Positions 27,601 to 36,650 of a stretch of DNA of 64,000 bases are shown here, piece after piece. The first letter of the stretch is position 1; every line of letters begins with the position of its first letter. The stretch is from NCBI RefSeq assembly GCF_000282135.1, contig NZ_AKJW01000035.1, positions 1-64,000 on the forward strand. Reading direction: 5' to 3'. A program made the position numbers and the translations under genes. Source of the DNA: Herbaspirillum sp. CF444 (GTDB lineage: Bacteria; Pseudomonadota; Gammaproteobacteria; Burkholderiales; Burkholderiaceae_D). The notes beneath the pieces were generated by a model. The model made no database searches. It had not been told where the DNA came from and saw only the letters and a list, made by a program, of their open reading frames with translations.

Positions 27601-28011
27601 GCGAGAGTGGGGGGCTGGCCGATCTTGCGTCTTCGCACGCGCCGCGTCATCGAGCAGTTGCGCTGCGCGTGCGACCACGTATTCCCGCTCATAGGGCTTG
27701 CCGACATAGTCGCTTGATCCGGTCAATAGTCCGCGGATGCGATCTTTGACTTCGGCCTCGGTAGAGAGCATCAATACCGGCAGATCGGCGCCCATCGTCG
27801 TGGCGCGAAATTCCCTGAGCAGTTCGATGCCATCCCCATCCGGCAGCAATACATCCAGGATGACCAGTCCGACCGGCTGAGTCGCCAGCGCCATGCGCGC
27901 CGCCATGGCGCTGGCGCAAGAGATGGTCGGCATGCCGGCGTCGGCAAACGCCTCCTCCAGATCGGCGCGCACTGTCAGGCTGTCGTCTACGATGAGGATG
28001 GCGCGGGTCAT
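24604..28011 (-). CDS. Giant hybrid histidine kinase (REC-REC-REC-HisKA-HATPase-REC-REC-Hpt)
   Basis: A 1135-residue cytosolic phosphorelay protein. Three N-terminal receivers have Asp53 ([11 protein letters not shown]), Asp191 ([11 protein letters not shown]) and Asp327 ([11 protein letters not shown]). A coiled coil (395-470) leads to HisKA His481 ([12 protein letters not shown]); the ATP domain has [16 protein letters not shown] and GSGLGLS. Two more receivers follow ([11 protein letters not shown] near 770; Asp914 in [11 protein letters not shown]), then a Pro/Glu linker and an Hpt domain with His1067 ([12 protein letters not shown]). It is the last gene of the chemosensory operon; its start overlaps the cheB stop by 4 bp. 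This is the slot of the GGDEF regulator in Wsp systems, so it probably carries the output. No DNA-binding or enzymatic output domain is present. Confidence 0.93.
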   Translation of the reverse strand: MTRAILIVDDSLTVRADLEEAFADAGMPTISCASAMAARMALATQPVGLVILDVLLPDGDGIELLREFRATTMGADLPVLMLSTEAEVKDRIRGLLTGSSDYVGKPYEREYVVARAAQLLDDAARAKTQDRPAPHSRSVRPTVLVIDDSTTFRERFSELLQEQGFDVINAASGEEGLRSAAANRPAAIVVDGILPGIDGQTVVRKIRLDAALRHTPCILLTGSESYGAELHALDSGADAFVRKEESLDMMLARVTAVLRKIDKVEARHATASLQSPKKILAVDDSMTYLHELNSTLGGEGYDVILAHSGQEALDMLSVQTVDCILLDRLMPGLDGTETCRRIKASPATRDIPLIMLTAMEDQEAMIEGLSTGADDYVLKSHELDVLKARVRAQLRRKQFEEDSRRIRMEMMNKELEASETRAARALAESRAELLAVLEQKNQDLERAIAQLRDRQQEIAEKNLQLEQANRLKSEFLSHMSHEIRTPMNAILGFAYLLDQRHLAGDTGDMIRKIRSGGQTLQSIINDILDFSKIEAGHLEIEHAPFRISTTLDELSDIMAANAGHKDLELILAPPPELGGQLFGDALRLEQILINLTGNAIKFSDHGVVKVEISLLEQTEHTATLRFSVSDTGIGISLDKQSQIFAAFTQADASTTRRFGGSGLGLSICRHLVEQMGGEIGVISEPGRGSEFWFSIPFEWSANSEFSAPEMMTLNALIVDDNDMALENLELTAQSMGWNVVKALSGEEAIEKVRSKQEGGGNFDVFLLDWNMPGMDGLSAAIKIREMLRQEAAPIVLMVTAFSREELLRQTRIDAIDGILCKPVTRSTLHNNVTEALNRRSHESASGLRMQAQKKKRRRLPGVRVLIVDDNEINREVAMLVVSAEGAVVQLANDGKNALDWLLANPDAIDIVLMDVQMPIMDGYETTRQLRTLPALAQLPVVALTAGAFKAQQDAALNAGMNAFVSKPFNVEELIATIQQLTHCHSEQPEQPESAAPEQPEASPLAEEAPFDDRKFPGIAVNHGLKVWGDVALYRKYLLKFCSDFAEYDKQLSSHAADDQKALGKWLHKLKGVAGNLSLVDVVRLAAEVEAIEAIEDGSDGQEMRSRLHAAMEVAFASIALFAADTESGAIAADNK

Positions 28012-29069
28012 GATTGATCTCCCTTGGTCAGTGCCGCCAATGCCGGTGCGATTTCTGATATCGGCAAGATGCGTTGCGCCGCGCCGAGCAATACCGCTTC
28101 GCGCGGCATGCCGTAGACCACCGAAGTTGCCTCGTCCTGTGCAATCGTCAGTGCGCCGGCCTGGCGCAGCGCCAGCAATCCACGCGCGCCGTCCTGCCCC
28201 ATGCCGGTGAGCAGGCAGGCTGCAGCAGTGCTGCCGTATTCAACGGCGACGGATTCAAACAGTATGTCCACTGACGGGCGGCAGGAATACCGCGGCGCTT
28301 CATCGGTCAGCTGCAATTTTCGTCCTTGCACGATAAGATGCCGGCCGGAGGGCGCCAGGTAGATGCAGGACTTGCTCAAGGACTGGCCCGCCACCGCCAG
28401 GCGAACCTGATGATTCGTTTGTGCATCGAGCCAGTCGGCGAACGCCGTATCGAAAGGCGCGCTGATGTGGATGACGATGAGCACCGGCAGGGAAAAAGTC
28501 GCCGGCAAGCCATGCAGGATTTCAACGATCGCCCCCGGGCCGCCGGTGGAAGCGCCGATTACAACGATCTGACAAGTATTGGGCGCGCGTGACGGCTCCG
28601 GCGCCGACGCCGGTGGCGTTACCGGCAATTCGCGGATGGCGCCCAGGCGCGCGCGCAAATGCGTGACAACCTTTACCCGCGCCACCAGCTTGAGCATGGC
28701 GATGTAACGCTCCTCCCAACTGCCGTCGGCATCATCGGGACGCGGTTTTTCCAGCACGTCCACCGCGCCGGCGGCCAATGCCTCATAGGTCTTGAACAGC
28801 TCGCCACGGTTGACCGAGGAAGACACCACGAGAATCGGCGTCGGACAATAAGCCATGATGAATTCCGTCGCGGTCAGGCCGCTCATGACCGGCAAGATCA
28901 TGTCCAGCGAGATCACGTCCGGACGCAAGGAGCGGCAGAGCTCAATGGCCTGTTTTCCATCTTCCGCTTCACCGACGACCTCGATGGCGGGATCGCCGTC
29001 GAGTACTTCGCACAAACGCTTGCGCACCGTTAGGGAATCTTCCACAACGAGGACGCGCAGCCGTTTCAT
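28008..29069 (-). CDS. cheB: Protein-glutamate methylesterase, CheB/WspF type
   Basis: A 353-residue CheB with an N-terminal receiver (Asp56 in SLDMILPVMSG), a linker and the methylesterase domain. The catalytic triad is visible: Ser174 (IGASTGGPGA), His201 (VIHISAPF) and Asp293 (GMGQDGARG). ATG 29069 overlaps the cheA-like stop (ATGA); the upstream open frame lies inside cheA and is not used. It should demethylate the operon's receptor and be switched by phosphorylation from the CheA/REC protein. Confidence 0.92.
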   Translation of the reverse strand: MKRLRVLVVEDSLTVRKRLCEVLDGDPAIEVVGEAEDGKQAIELCRSLRPDVISLDMILPVMSGLTATEFIMAYCPTPILVVSSSVNRGELFKTYEALAAGAVDVLEKPRPDDADGSWEERYIAMLKLVARVKVVTHLRARLGAIRELPVTPPASAPEPSRAPNTCQIVVIGASTGGPGAIVEILHGLPATFSLPVLIVIHISAPFDTAFADWLDAQTNHQVRLAVAGQSLSKSCIYLAPSGRHLIVQGRKLQLTDEAPRYSCRPSVDILFESVAVEYGSTAAACLLTGMGQDGARGLLALRQAGALTIAQDEATSVVYGMPREAVLLGAAQRILPISEIAPALAALTKGDQS

Positions 29070-31096
29070 TGCTGCACCAACTCGGTGACGCGTTCCAGAA
29101 ATCCGACCTGGTCGAACTCGCCCTTGACGATATAGTCGGCGGCGCCGCATGCGCGGCCGCGCTGGCGGTCTTCCGGTGCATTGCGCGATGTCACGAGGAT
29201 GGCGGGTACTTCGCGCAATGCGGGGTCGTTGCGCGTACGTTCGACAAAGCTGAAACCGTCCATGCCCGGCATTTCGACATCAACCAGAAACAGCGCATAG
29301 GTATTGCGCGATGCCATATCGAGTCCTTCTTCGGCCGATGCCGCCGTTTCCACGGTAAAGCCGGCGGACTCCAGTATGCTGCATTCGAGCATGCGGGTGG
29401 TGAGGGAGTCGTCGATGATAAGAACGGGACGCAATGCCGGAATCGGCAACATGGAGGCTGTCGATTCCGCCGTGCTTCGGTATTGCTGCATCACGAGTTG
29501 TTCAGGATCGAGTACGATGCGCGGATTGCCTTCGTCGTCGAGGTGCACGCCCAGGATGATGCGATCGGCCGGAGCCAGGTCCGGCAAGGGTTGCAGAACT
29601 ATGGTATCCATGCCCTGCAAGCGCTCGACCGACAAGGCGACGATCATGTCGGCGGCGGCAATCACGATGGCCGTTACGGCAGGGGAGGTTAGCAGTGGCT
29701 TGAGGCCGGTTTTCTTTTGCCGAATGCCCAGTTGCAGACGTATCAGAGGGATCTGCTTGCCTTCATGGATAATCGTATCGCCCTGAGGGGTCCGGGAAAT
29801 ATCTTCCGTTCCGACGCGCAAGGTACGGCGCACGGCGTCCAGCGGTAACGCCACCAATTCGCCATCGGCTTGCACCATCAATACGTCCAGTGCCGCCAGC
29901 GACAAGGGTACGCGCAATTCAATTGACGTCCCGTTGCCACGTTCGGTATTGGCGATCACTTCGCCATTTAGACGTTGCATGACGTCGCGCACGAGATCAA
30001 GTCCGATTCCGCGTCCGGCCAGCTCGGTCACCACGCTGCTGGTGCTGATGCCGCCCTGCAATAGCCGCGCCAGCAAAGTCGGCGCATCCAGTTGTTGCGT
30101 GTCGCCGGAGACATTTTCTTTTTTCTGCAGCACGCGCCGTACGGCGTCGAGATCGATGCCGGCGCCATCGTCATGGCAGTGAAACCAAAACCGATACCCA
30201 TGCCGCGAGATGGTCAACGTAATGCGTCCGGTCGCCGGTTTCCCGGCCATCTGGCGCTGCTGCACCGTTTCGATGCCATGCGCTACGGCATTGCGCACCA
30301 ACTGAATCAGCGCGCTCTGGACGGTATCGAGCACTTCGCCGTCGATGCGCATGTCGCCGCCAATGGCTTCGAAGACGACTTGTTTGCCGCTGCTATGGGC
30401 GGCATCGCGCGCGGTCCGTTCCAGCGCATTGAAGACACTCGACACCGGCACCAGCCGTAAATGTTCGGCGACATCGCGTGCTTGTCGCAGTTCACGGTCC
30501 ATGCGTTCAACGCCGTACGCCATGTCGCGTTCGACGGTCTCGGCCAACGCGAGTATTTCCGCCATCCTGGCGCTGATCTGGGCGGCCGGCAGGGTATTTT
30601 TCTGAGATGCCAGCGCAATCAGATTCCGCATGCGTTCGACCGAAGCATGCACACGCCTGACGTTGGCAAGTTCGTTGCCGATTTCCCCCAATCCTTCCAG
30701 CAACATATCGACCTCGGCAACATCGGCGCGCGCAACGCGCAGGACTGCATCCGTCGCGGCCGGGCGCGCCTCGTTGTTTTCGGGGCGCGGCAATTGGGCG
30801 ATTTTTGCGGCGATGGCATCCAACGCGGCGAGTATTTCATCGACCTGTTCACGCGGTACTGCCTGCGCTCCTTCGCGATACGCGGCCAGGCTATCCTCAA
30901 TGCTGTGCGCCAGATCGGCGATCTCTGCTTGCCGCACGACACGGGCGGCGCCTTTCAAGGTATGCGCCTGGCGCAGCAACTGCATGACCAGCTCCGCACT
31001 GGCGCTGTTTTTTTCCAGATCGAGCACGGTTTTGGCGAGTTGCTCGAGCAGCTCACCGGCCTCGATTCTGAAGTAGCGATACGGATCTTTTGCCAT
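29066..31096 (-). CDS. CheA-type histidine kinase with C-terminal receiver (WspE/FrzE-like)
   Basis: A 676-residue hybrid CheA. P1 Hpt has His45 (AHTLKGAARVV). There is no separate P2. The dimerisation and ATP domain (about 120-420) has LVRNAVAHGIE, DDGAGIDL and GRGIGLDLV. A CheW-like P5 region follows, then a receiver with Asp606 (LVDVEMPGMDG). The receiver fused to CheA is typical of alternative-function chemosensory systems such as Wsp and Frz. Together with the receptor and two CheW proteins of the operon it should form the signalling array. It is 10 bp after the receptor gene. Confidence 0.92.
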   Translation of the reverse strand: MAKDPYRYFRIEAGELLEQLAKTVLDLEKNSASAELVMQLLRQAHTLKGAARVVRQAEIADLAHSIEDSLAAYREGAQAVPREQVDEILAALDAIAAKIAQLPRPENNEARPAATDAVLRVARADVAEVDMLLEGLGEIGNELANVRRVHASVERMRNLIALASQKNTLPAAQISARMAEILALAETVERDMAYGVERMDRELRQARDVAEHLRLVPVSSVFNALERTARDAAHSSGKQVVFEAIGGDMRIDGEVLDTVQSALIQLVRNAVAHGIETVQQRQMAGKPATGRITLTISRHGYRFWFHCHDDGAGIDLDAVRRVLQKKENVSGDTQQLDAPTLLARLLQGGISTSSVVTELAGRGIGLDLVRDVMQRLNGEVIANTERGNGTSIELRVPLSLAALDVLMVQADGELVALPLDAVRRTLRVGTEDISRTPQGDTIIHEGKQIPLIRLQLGIRQKKTGLKPLLTSPAVTAIVIAAADMIVALSVERLQGMDTIVLQPLPDLAPADRIILGVHLDDEGNPRIVLDPEQLVMQQYRSTAESTASMLPIPALRPVLIIDDSLTTRMLECSILESAGFTVETAASAEEGLDMASRNTYALFLVDVEMPGMDGFSFVERTRNDPALREVPAILVTSRNAPEDRQRGRACGAADYIVKGEFDQVGFLERVTELVQQ

Positions 31097-31106
31097 ATCG
31101 CTTTTT

Positions 31107-32576
31107 TTAAATGGCTTGCGGTTGAATCATGCGCCGCAGGTCGAGCGACAAGCCGGCAAGTTGCGAAGCGGTCTGCTGCGTTTGCGCCGAACTGGTTTCG
31201 GTTTCCTGGGTGGCCTGGGCGACATCCGTGACGGCAATGCGCACTTGTTCGGCAGCAGTGGCTTGTTGCTTGGTCGACAGTTCGATTTCGCGAGCAGCCT
31301 CGGTCGTGGTGGCGACCAAACCGGCGATCTGCTTGAACGCCGAGGCCACTTCGGTAAATTGACGGGCTCCGGCGTCGACCGCCTTGGCGCCGCTTTCAGT
31401 GGCCATGACCGTGGTATTGACTGCACCGCGGACATCGTCGACCTGGTTACGGATGCCTTTGGTGGAGTTTGCCACGCGATCGGCCAGCTTGCGAATTTCC
31501 TCGGCCACGACCGCAAAGCGCTTGCCCGCATCGCCTGCTCCGGTCGCCTCGATGGTGGCGTTGATCGCCAGAATATTGGTTTGTTCAGCCAATTCGGAAA
31601 CGATATCGAGCACCGCGCCGATCTCTTGCGATTTTCGGCCGAGATCGAGCATGTGGCTGACCACCTGGTCGATCTGGCTCCGAATCACGGAAATTGCTTC
31701 CTGCCCTTTGTCGACCGTATTTTCCCCGGCGCGCGCGGAGGTGGCGGTCTGTTCGGCTATTTGCGCCACCCGTTGCGCGCTTTCGGCGATCTGGCGAGAG
31801 GTCACGCCCAGCTCGCTGATGGTCGTGCTGATTTCAGTCATGGCGCCGGCTTGTTCCTTGGCGCCGGATGCTTGCTGGGTTGCGGCTGCCTGCAGTTCCG
31901 CCGAGGAACTTTGTACGTGTCCGACCGCGGCGCCGAGCTGGGTCGCCAAGGAACGCGCAATCATGAAACCGGTGACGCTGACGAATAGCAGGCAAACCAG
32001 GGTGCCGCCGACGATCGTGAACTTCGCCGTGGCCGCGGTTGCTTCCGCTTCGGCGGCGCGCTTGTCGAGCAACTCGCGTTCGTCCTGATTCATCTGGTCG
32101 ACGATCTTGCGCAGCTCGTCCATCAGGGACTTTCCTTCGTTGGACAGCACGATTTTCAATGCCTCGTCGGCATGGCCGTCCTTGCGCAAATCAATGGTGC
32201 GCTTGAGTTCGGTAAATTTGGCTGCCGTGATGGTATCGATCTGATCGATACGACGTTGCTGGATCTGCCTGTCCAAGGTCAATGCGCGCAAGTCGCCGAG
32301 CAATTTGGGGGCTGCTTTAACCGCCGCGGCATACGGTTCAAGGTAGGCGCTGTCCCCGGTCAGCAAATAACCGCGCTGTCCGGTCTCTGCATCCTTCAGA
32401 TTGCTGAGGTAAGTCGCAATCTGCGCCGTCACTTTATTCGAGCGGGTGACCGAGTAACTGGTATCGATCAAGGCGTAGGTGCTCCAATAACCGACGGCGC
32501 CGACGATGATCAAAAAGAGGGCGGATATCGAGAAGCCGAATGCCAGTTTTCTGCCAAAGGTCCAGTGCTTGTTCAT
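31107..32576 (-). CDS. Methyl-accepting chemotaxis protein with CHASE3-like sensor
   Basis: A 489-residue receptor. TM1 is at about 12-32; the periplasmic helical region ([21 protein letters not shown]) is the CHASE3 hallmark; TM2 is at about 186-207. HAMP is very short or absent between TM2 and the signalling helices. The tip region is divergent from classical receptors ([28 protein letters not shown] is represented by the variants TIEAT and GDAGKR). It is the only receptor of this chemosensory operon and sits between cheW and the CheA/REC gene. The ligand is unknown. Confidence 0.92.
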   Translation of the reverse strand: MNKHWTFGRKLAFGFSISALFLIIVGAVGYWSTYALIDTSYSVTRSNKVTAQIATYLSNLKDAETGQRGYLLTGDSAYLEPYAAAVKAAPKLLGDLRALTLDRQIQQRRIDQIDTITAAKFTELKRTIDLRKDGHADEALKIVLSNEGKSLMDELRKIVDQMNQDERELLDKRAAEAEATAATAKFTIVGGTLVCLLFVSVTGFMIARSLATQLGAAVGHVQSSSAELQAAATQQASGAKEQAGAMTEISTTISELGVTSRQIAESAQRVAQIAEQTATSARAGENTVDKGQEAISVIRSQIDQVVSHMLDLGRKSQEIGAVLDIVSELAEQTNILAINATIEATGAGDAGKRFAVVAEEIRKLADRVANSTKGIRNQVDDVRGAVNTTVMATESGAKAVDAGARQFTEVASAFKQIAGLVATTTEAAREIELSTKQQATAAEQVRIAVTDVAQATQETETSSAQTQQTASQLAGLSLDLRRMIQPQAI

Positions 32577-32594
32577 GAATGATCGCTCCTTGTT

Positions 32595-33134
32595 TTATCG
32601 CCGAATGTTCTGGTCGCGAATGTTTTTCAACAACGATGTCAAATTGATGATCGACAGTAATGCATGTTCGGTGCGCACGGCATCATTGAGGTGAGGGCGG
32701 GCCGCCGCCGGCGCGACGGCGGCAACTTGATCGGCGAGGAAAATATGTTCGGAACGCACCGCCAAATGGGCGTCGAAGGCATCAAAGGCCAGCGCTACCG
32801 GTTCACGCTCGCGCAACAAGACCAGCCAGCGCGGCGGCGTCTGGCGCACGTAGCCAAGCAGTACCGCCAGGTCGTACACGGCGGCGATCTGGCCGCGAAA
32901 TCCGGCCATGCCCAGCAGCGCGCCGACAGGTGACGGCAATGGCACGATGCGGCGGTCGACATACAAACCGCCGATATCGGCGACTCTCATTGCATAACTG
33001 CCGGCGCCAACGCGAATGGACAGCAGTTTTTCAATGCTGCCGTTTTCCGGACTGGGGGCTTGCGTGAAGTCACGATCGAACTCCTCTCGCAAAGCGAGTA
33101 ATTGTGCATGTGATGTTGCCTTGGCCTGGCTCAT
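32595..33134 (-). CDS. cheW: CheW-like coupling protein (second of two)
   Basis: A 179-residue CheW domain protein with about 45 extra residues at the N-terminus. Blocks: LLSIRVGAGSYAMRVADIGGLY, VPLPSPVGALLGMAGFRGQIAAVYDLAVLLG. ATG 33134 overlaps the CheR stop by 4 bp. It should couple the receptor to the CheA/REC kinase. The end (INLTSLLKNIRDQ) is slightly unlike classical CheW. Confidence 0.88.
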   Translation of the reverse strand: MSQAKATSHAQLLALREEFDRDFTQAPSPENGSIEKLLSIRVGAGSYAMRVADIGGLYVDRRIVPLPSPVGALLGMAGFRGQIAAVYDLAVLLGYVRQTPPRWLVLLREREPVALAFDAFDAHLAVRSEHIFLADQVAAVAPAAARPHLNDAVRTEHALLSIINLTSLLKNIRDQNIRR

Positions 33135-34648
33135 GCGGACTCTCCCAAAGCAGTCAGTTCCGCCCGGCACAAATCGATCAGCGCCTCGCGTTTGAAACCG
33201 CCGCCGAACAGCAATACGCGCGAGGCGTCTTCCTTTTGCAACAAAACAAGGGCTTCGCTCAGATCGCGATGCGCGCTTTGACGATCGCCGCGCTTGCGCG
33301 CCAGCAAGCCGATATGAAAACGCGGCATGGCAAATCCGGGATCGAGATAGATTGCCGCCTGGTCGTGCTCGATTGCGCCCTCGACGTCGCCGGCCCCTTC
33401 ACTGCACAAGGCTAATATGTAGTGCGCGCCCGCACTTAACGCGTCGCGCAGCAGCAATTCGCGACATACCGCTTCGGCCTGCGCCAACGCGCCGCTATGA
33501 CTGAGCGATACAGCCTTGAGGAGCAAGACATCCGGGGCGTTGGCCTGTTCAATGGGCAAATCGCGAATCTGTTCCAGCGTCAAATCGAATTGCTCATTGT
33601 GCAGGAATTCGAGTGCGCGATGCAAATTTGCAACCGGGCGCGAGGCCAGTGCAGGGCGCTTGATGGCCTCGTTGGATTCCTGCGGGATCAGGGCATGAAT
33701 GCGCTCCGATGCCTCCTGAATTGCAGTGATCCAGCCGGTATCCAGTTTGGTCGATGCCGGCTGCCAGCCGGCCTGGACCGGGCTGCCCATAGGTATAGGC
33801 ACAGGCGCCGGCGAAGCAAGTTGATCCTTGCGCTGGTAATAAAACGTTTCATGCGAATGGCAAAGATGAAAATCATTGGAAATGGCGCGCAAGGTTTCAG
33901 CGTGACCGAGAAACAAATAGCCACCCGGCGCCATCGCACGCGCAATGCGTCGGACGGCCGCCTGCATTTGCTCGCCGTTGAAATACATCAGGACGTTGCG
34001 GCAAAACACGATGTCGAATCTGAGCGGCTGCCAGAAGTCCGCATCGTCATGCGTCAAATTGCGCGCTTCGAATTTGACCATGCGCCGTATTGCATCGTTG
34101 AGGATGAAGGTATCTCCATCGGATTTGAACCAGCGCGCTTTCAGTTCGTCCGGACATTCGCGCAAGGACCAGTTGGTATAGTGCGCCCGCGCGGCCTTTT
34201 GCAACATGGCGGGGTTGACGTCCACGGCAGTGATGGAAATATTTTCCGCCAGCGCGGGAAAATATTCGCGCGCGGCAATCGCCAGCGAATAGGCTTCATC
34301 GCCGGATGCGCAACCGGCGGACAGTATCCGGATGCATTGACCATTGCCGGCGGCAGCCGCGCGCTGGGGCAGAGCGACAGCGGCATAAGCCTTGAACTGT
34401 TCGATATTGCGCAGAAAATAGGTTTCGGTGACGGTCAGCTCGCGGGCCAGAGATCCAATCTCGTCATTGGCAGGCGCGTCGGAAAGACTCTCGATGTATT
34501 GCGTATAGGTGCCGCCGCGGGAAAGTAGACGGTTATGCAATATTCTGGCGAGATTGCCGAACTTGGACTCATCGAAATACAGGCCCAGCAGCTCGACAAT
34601 GCGCACCTGAAAGCGACGGACTTCTTGCGGGTCGGGCAGGGCGATCAT
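33131..34648 (-). CDS. cheR: CheR-type methyltransferase with C-terminal TPR region (WspC-like)
   Basis: A 505-residue receptor methyltransferase. The N-terminal all-helical domain and SAM-binding domain (about 1-275) have TVTETYFLRNIEQF, LSAGCASGDEAYSLAI, FDIVFCRNVLMYF and GGYLFLGHAETL. After a Pro-rich linker, residues 345-490 contain TPR-like helices (HRALEFLHNEQFDLTLEQI; AIEHDQAAIYLDPGFAMPRFHIGLLARKRGD). TPR-bearing CheR is typical of alternative chemosensory systems. The chosen ATG 34648 overlaps the upstream cheW stop; the longer open frame runs antisense-like through cheW and has an Arg/Cys-rich non-protein-like sequence. Confidence 0.92.
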   Translation of the reverse strand: MIALPDPQEVRRFQVRIVELLGLYFDESKFGNLARILHNRLLSRGGTYTQYIESLSDAPANDEIGSLARELTVTETYFLRNIEQFKAYAAVALPQRAAAAGNGQCIRILSAGCASGDEAYSLAIAAREYFPALAENISITAVDVNPAMLQKAARAHYTNWSLRECPDELKARWFKSDGDTFILNDAIRRMVKFEARNLTHDDADFWQPLRFDIVFCRNVLMYFNGEQMQAAVRRIARAMAPGGYLFLGHAETLRAISNDFHLCHSHETFYYQRKDQLASPAPVPIPMGSPVQAGWQPASTKLDTGWITAIQEASERIHALIPQESNEAIKRPALASRPVANLHRALEFLHNEQFDLTLEQIRDLPIEQANAPDVLLLKAVSLSHSGALAQAEAVCRELLLRDALSAGAHYILALCSEGAGDVEGAIEHDQAAIYLDPGFAMPRFHIGLLARKRGDRQSAHRDLSEALVLLQKEDASRVLLFGGGFKREALIDLCRAELTALGESA

Positions 34649-35127
34649 CGCGGGCCGCCTTGCAGATCGAGCGCAGCCCAAGCTGCATCCGAAATGACAC
34701 GTGCAGCCTGCAATATCAGGATCAATTCGGCATCGAGTATGCTCATGGCCTCGACCAAACTGGTGTCGGCCGCGCCCAGCAACGGTGAAATCTCCGCTGT
34801 CAGCATGCTTAAACTGCGTACGCCGACGACGTCGTCGACCGCAAATGCAATGCGCCGCGCGCCAAGTTTGAGCGTTACAAAACGGGCATGGCGAGCATGA
34901 ATGGGAGCGTCGCCGGAGCCAAGCAGGCAAGCGACATCAATCACCGGCATGACGGCTCCGCGAATGATCGATACACCGAGCAAGAAAACCGGCATGTCCG
35001 GCATTGGTTCTATCGGCAAGGACCGCATCGTTTCCACTATGTGCTCAACGGGCAGCGCGCATAGACGCAAGTCGCAGCGGAAAACCAAGAATAGCTCGGA
35101 TCTCGAATCATCCCCCGGTCGACTCAT
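34645..35127 (-). CDS. cheW: CheW-like coupling protein (first gene of the chemosensory operon)
   Basis: A 160-residue CheW domain protein: FLVFRCDLRLCALPVEHIVETMR, LLGVSIIRGAVMPVIDVACLLG, and FAVDDVVGVRSL. ATG 35127 has a good RBS (gggag, 8 bp upstream). It overlaps cheR by 4 bp. Two CheW proteins in one operon match the WspB/WspD arrangement. The promoter should lie in 35128-35310; no clear boxes seen. Confidence 0.9.
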   Translation of the reverse strand: MSRPGDDSRSELFLVFRCDLRLCALPVEHIVETMRSLPIEPMPDMPVFLLGVSIIRGAVMPVIDVACLLGSGDAPIHARHARFVTLKLGARRIAFAVDDVVGVRSLSMLTAEISPLLGAADTSLVEAMSILDAELILILQAARVISDAAWAALDLQGGPR

Positions 35128-35310
35128 TATTGTCTCCCTGCCGAATATGTTATGCGACGTACGATTCTTGTGGACAGCCAAGGTCTTGCGTATAGGAAGT
35201 CGATTCGACTATGAATGAGGGATGCGCTCACTGTCAATCATTTCGAGTTGCGCACTTAAATCATACTTGGCAGTTTGTGTTGCTGATTTTCCCTGTTGAG
35301 ATGTAATGAA

Positions 35311-35339
35311 GTCGTCTGGCAGACTTGTCGCCAGACGAC
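35311..35339 (-). terminator. Hairpin downstream of the PPC-domain gene
   Basis: GTCGTCTGGC (35311-35320) pairs perfectly with 35330-35339 around a 9-nt loop, 17 bp beyond the minus-strand gene's stop. Only a weak T-rich stretch (TTCATT) follows on the minus strand, so termination efficiency is uncertain. Confidence 0.5.
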
Positions 35340-35355
35340 GGCGGCCTGGTGGCTG

Positions 35356-36282
35356 TCAGTCGTCCGACTGCTCTTCGAGCACCAGCTCAAAACAGATCAA
35401 TACGGGATTGCGCCCGCGCGCCAGCACGCCTTCGCAGACCTTGCCGCGCGGATCGATCAGGGCAATGTCCAGTCGGCAGCGCAGGCCGTCTGCGGTCGGG
35501 CTCACCTGTCCCTCGCGCACCAGGATTTCGGTCGCGAGATCTTCCACCACGCGACCGTCCTCAAACTCGGCGCCGATAATGCTGCCGACGCTGCCGCGCA
35601 CTTTCGCATGGCGGATGCCGTGCATGCGGCAGACATCTTCAATCGCCATGTTCAGATCTTCATCGGGACGGATGCGCGCCAGCACCGTGCGTGGGCCGTC
35701 GATCTTGCTGTCGGCCTGCATATCGATGGCAACGGCGGCAACGACGGCGGGGTGGAACAGCGTGAAATGGGTTTCCGGATCGAAGCGCGTTTCCATCGTG
35801 GCGTTGCGCAGGCCCCAGGCCTGCGCCGCAGCCGGCGCAACGACGATGGTCTGATCCATCAGCATGTGTCCGCCCTGGCGTTTGCCGTCGGCATCGCGCC
35901 AGATGGCGTGACAATGCACGAAGGGCGCGCCGTCGCGGCGGCCGTAAGTGGCGCAGGCCAGTTCGATGACCACGCCGCCCGCGACCTCATGCGGCGCGCT
36001 GTAGAAAGCGGCGTGCTTGCCGTCGTGCGACAAGGCCGGCATCAAAAAATGGTGCGGCGACACGTGCAGGTTTTCAAACCGTACCGTGGCGCCGCTGATG
36101 CCGGCGGCGGCCAGCGGAATGCTGATAGCGTCGCGCAGATTCATTCCCGCTTGTAGCGTGAAGCTGGTCGTGGCGGCGTTGCCCGCCAGACTGACGATGC
36201 GAACCGGATCCGGCGCGCCGGGATGGCGGGCGCTGCGGGCGAAGGGCGGTTTGATATGTTCTACGGCCGGCGATGCTTGCAT
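35356..36282 (-). CDS. Tandem PPC-domain (DUF296) protein
   Basis: A 308-residue protein with two PPC-type domains. Domain 1 (about 25-165) has FVHCHAIWRDADGKRQGGHML, the usual HxH and GGH metal/trimer signature. Domain 2 (about 185-300) has VRGSVGSIIGAEFEDG and ends RGRNPVLICFELVLEE. No AT-hook is seen, unlike plant AHL proteins. Bacterial PPC proteins are mostly uncharacterised and form trimers. ATG 36282 has RBS ggaaaggag. It is transcribed away from the CheA-like cluster. Function not assigned. Confidence 0.8.
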   Translation of the reverse strand: MQASPAVEHIKPPFARSARHPGAPDPVRIVSLAGNAATTSFTLQAGMNLRDAISIPLAAAGISGATVRFENLHVSPHHFLMPALSHDGKHAAFYSAPHEVAGGVVIELACATYGRRDGAPFVHCHAIWRDADGKRQGGHMLMDQTIVVAPAAAQAWGLRNATMETRFDPETHFTLFHPAVVAAVAIDMQADSKIDGPRTVLARIRPDEDLNMAIEDVCRMHGIRHAKVRGSVGSIIGAEFEDGRVVEDLATEILVREGQVSPTADGLRCRLDIALIDPRGKVCEGVLARGRNPVLICFELVLEEQSDD

Positions 36283-36650
36283 GCATGTCTCCTTTCCGGG
36301 CGGTGTGTGCTCTCGGCGTGTAGTCGGGTGTTCATTGTCCCGATGGGACGAAAGGAACATGGTAGCGCGCTTTCGGTTTCTCCGTTGTCGGCGTCTTTGG
36401 AAAAGAATTCCGATGGTGACTTGCGTTCCATGACAGTAGTCGAATTGTTTCCACGCAGCATCAATTAAATGAATTCATGTTTTTCCCATCGACGCTGATG
36501 CAGGAAATTTACCCCTCTCTTTTCCTGTTTGCATTTTGTTGTCATGCGGAAGTAATACTGGGGTGCAAGAATGCTGCGGCGTCGAGAGTGGCTGATCAGT
36601 TGGATAACAAGCTCACCCGAATGCCTACCGCCACCAGGGAAGAATTCCAC
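36283..36650. other. 368-bp divergent intergenic region
   Basis: Region between the PPC gene and the CheA-like operon. The downstream frame is open back to an ATG at 36477, but the 58 extra codons lack a membrane-receptor-like start, and ATG 36651 has a better RBS (agggaag). AT-rich patches occur around 36455-36485 and 36525-36545; no promoter can be placed with confidence. Confidence 0.4.

Noticed and set aside
33131-34930. Longer 599-residue version of the CheR protein
   Set aside because: The first 94 residues are Cys/Arg/His-rich and lie antisense-like over cheW; ATG 34648 overlaps the cheW stop and gives a normal CheR N-terminus.
28008-35127. Assignment of this operon to the flagellar chemotaxis system
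   Set aside because: No cheY, cheZ or flagellar genes are linked, CheA carries a receiver and CheR a TPR region, which mark alternative-function systems.
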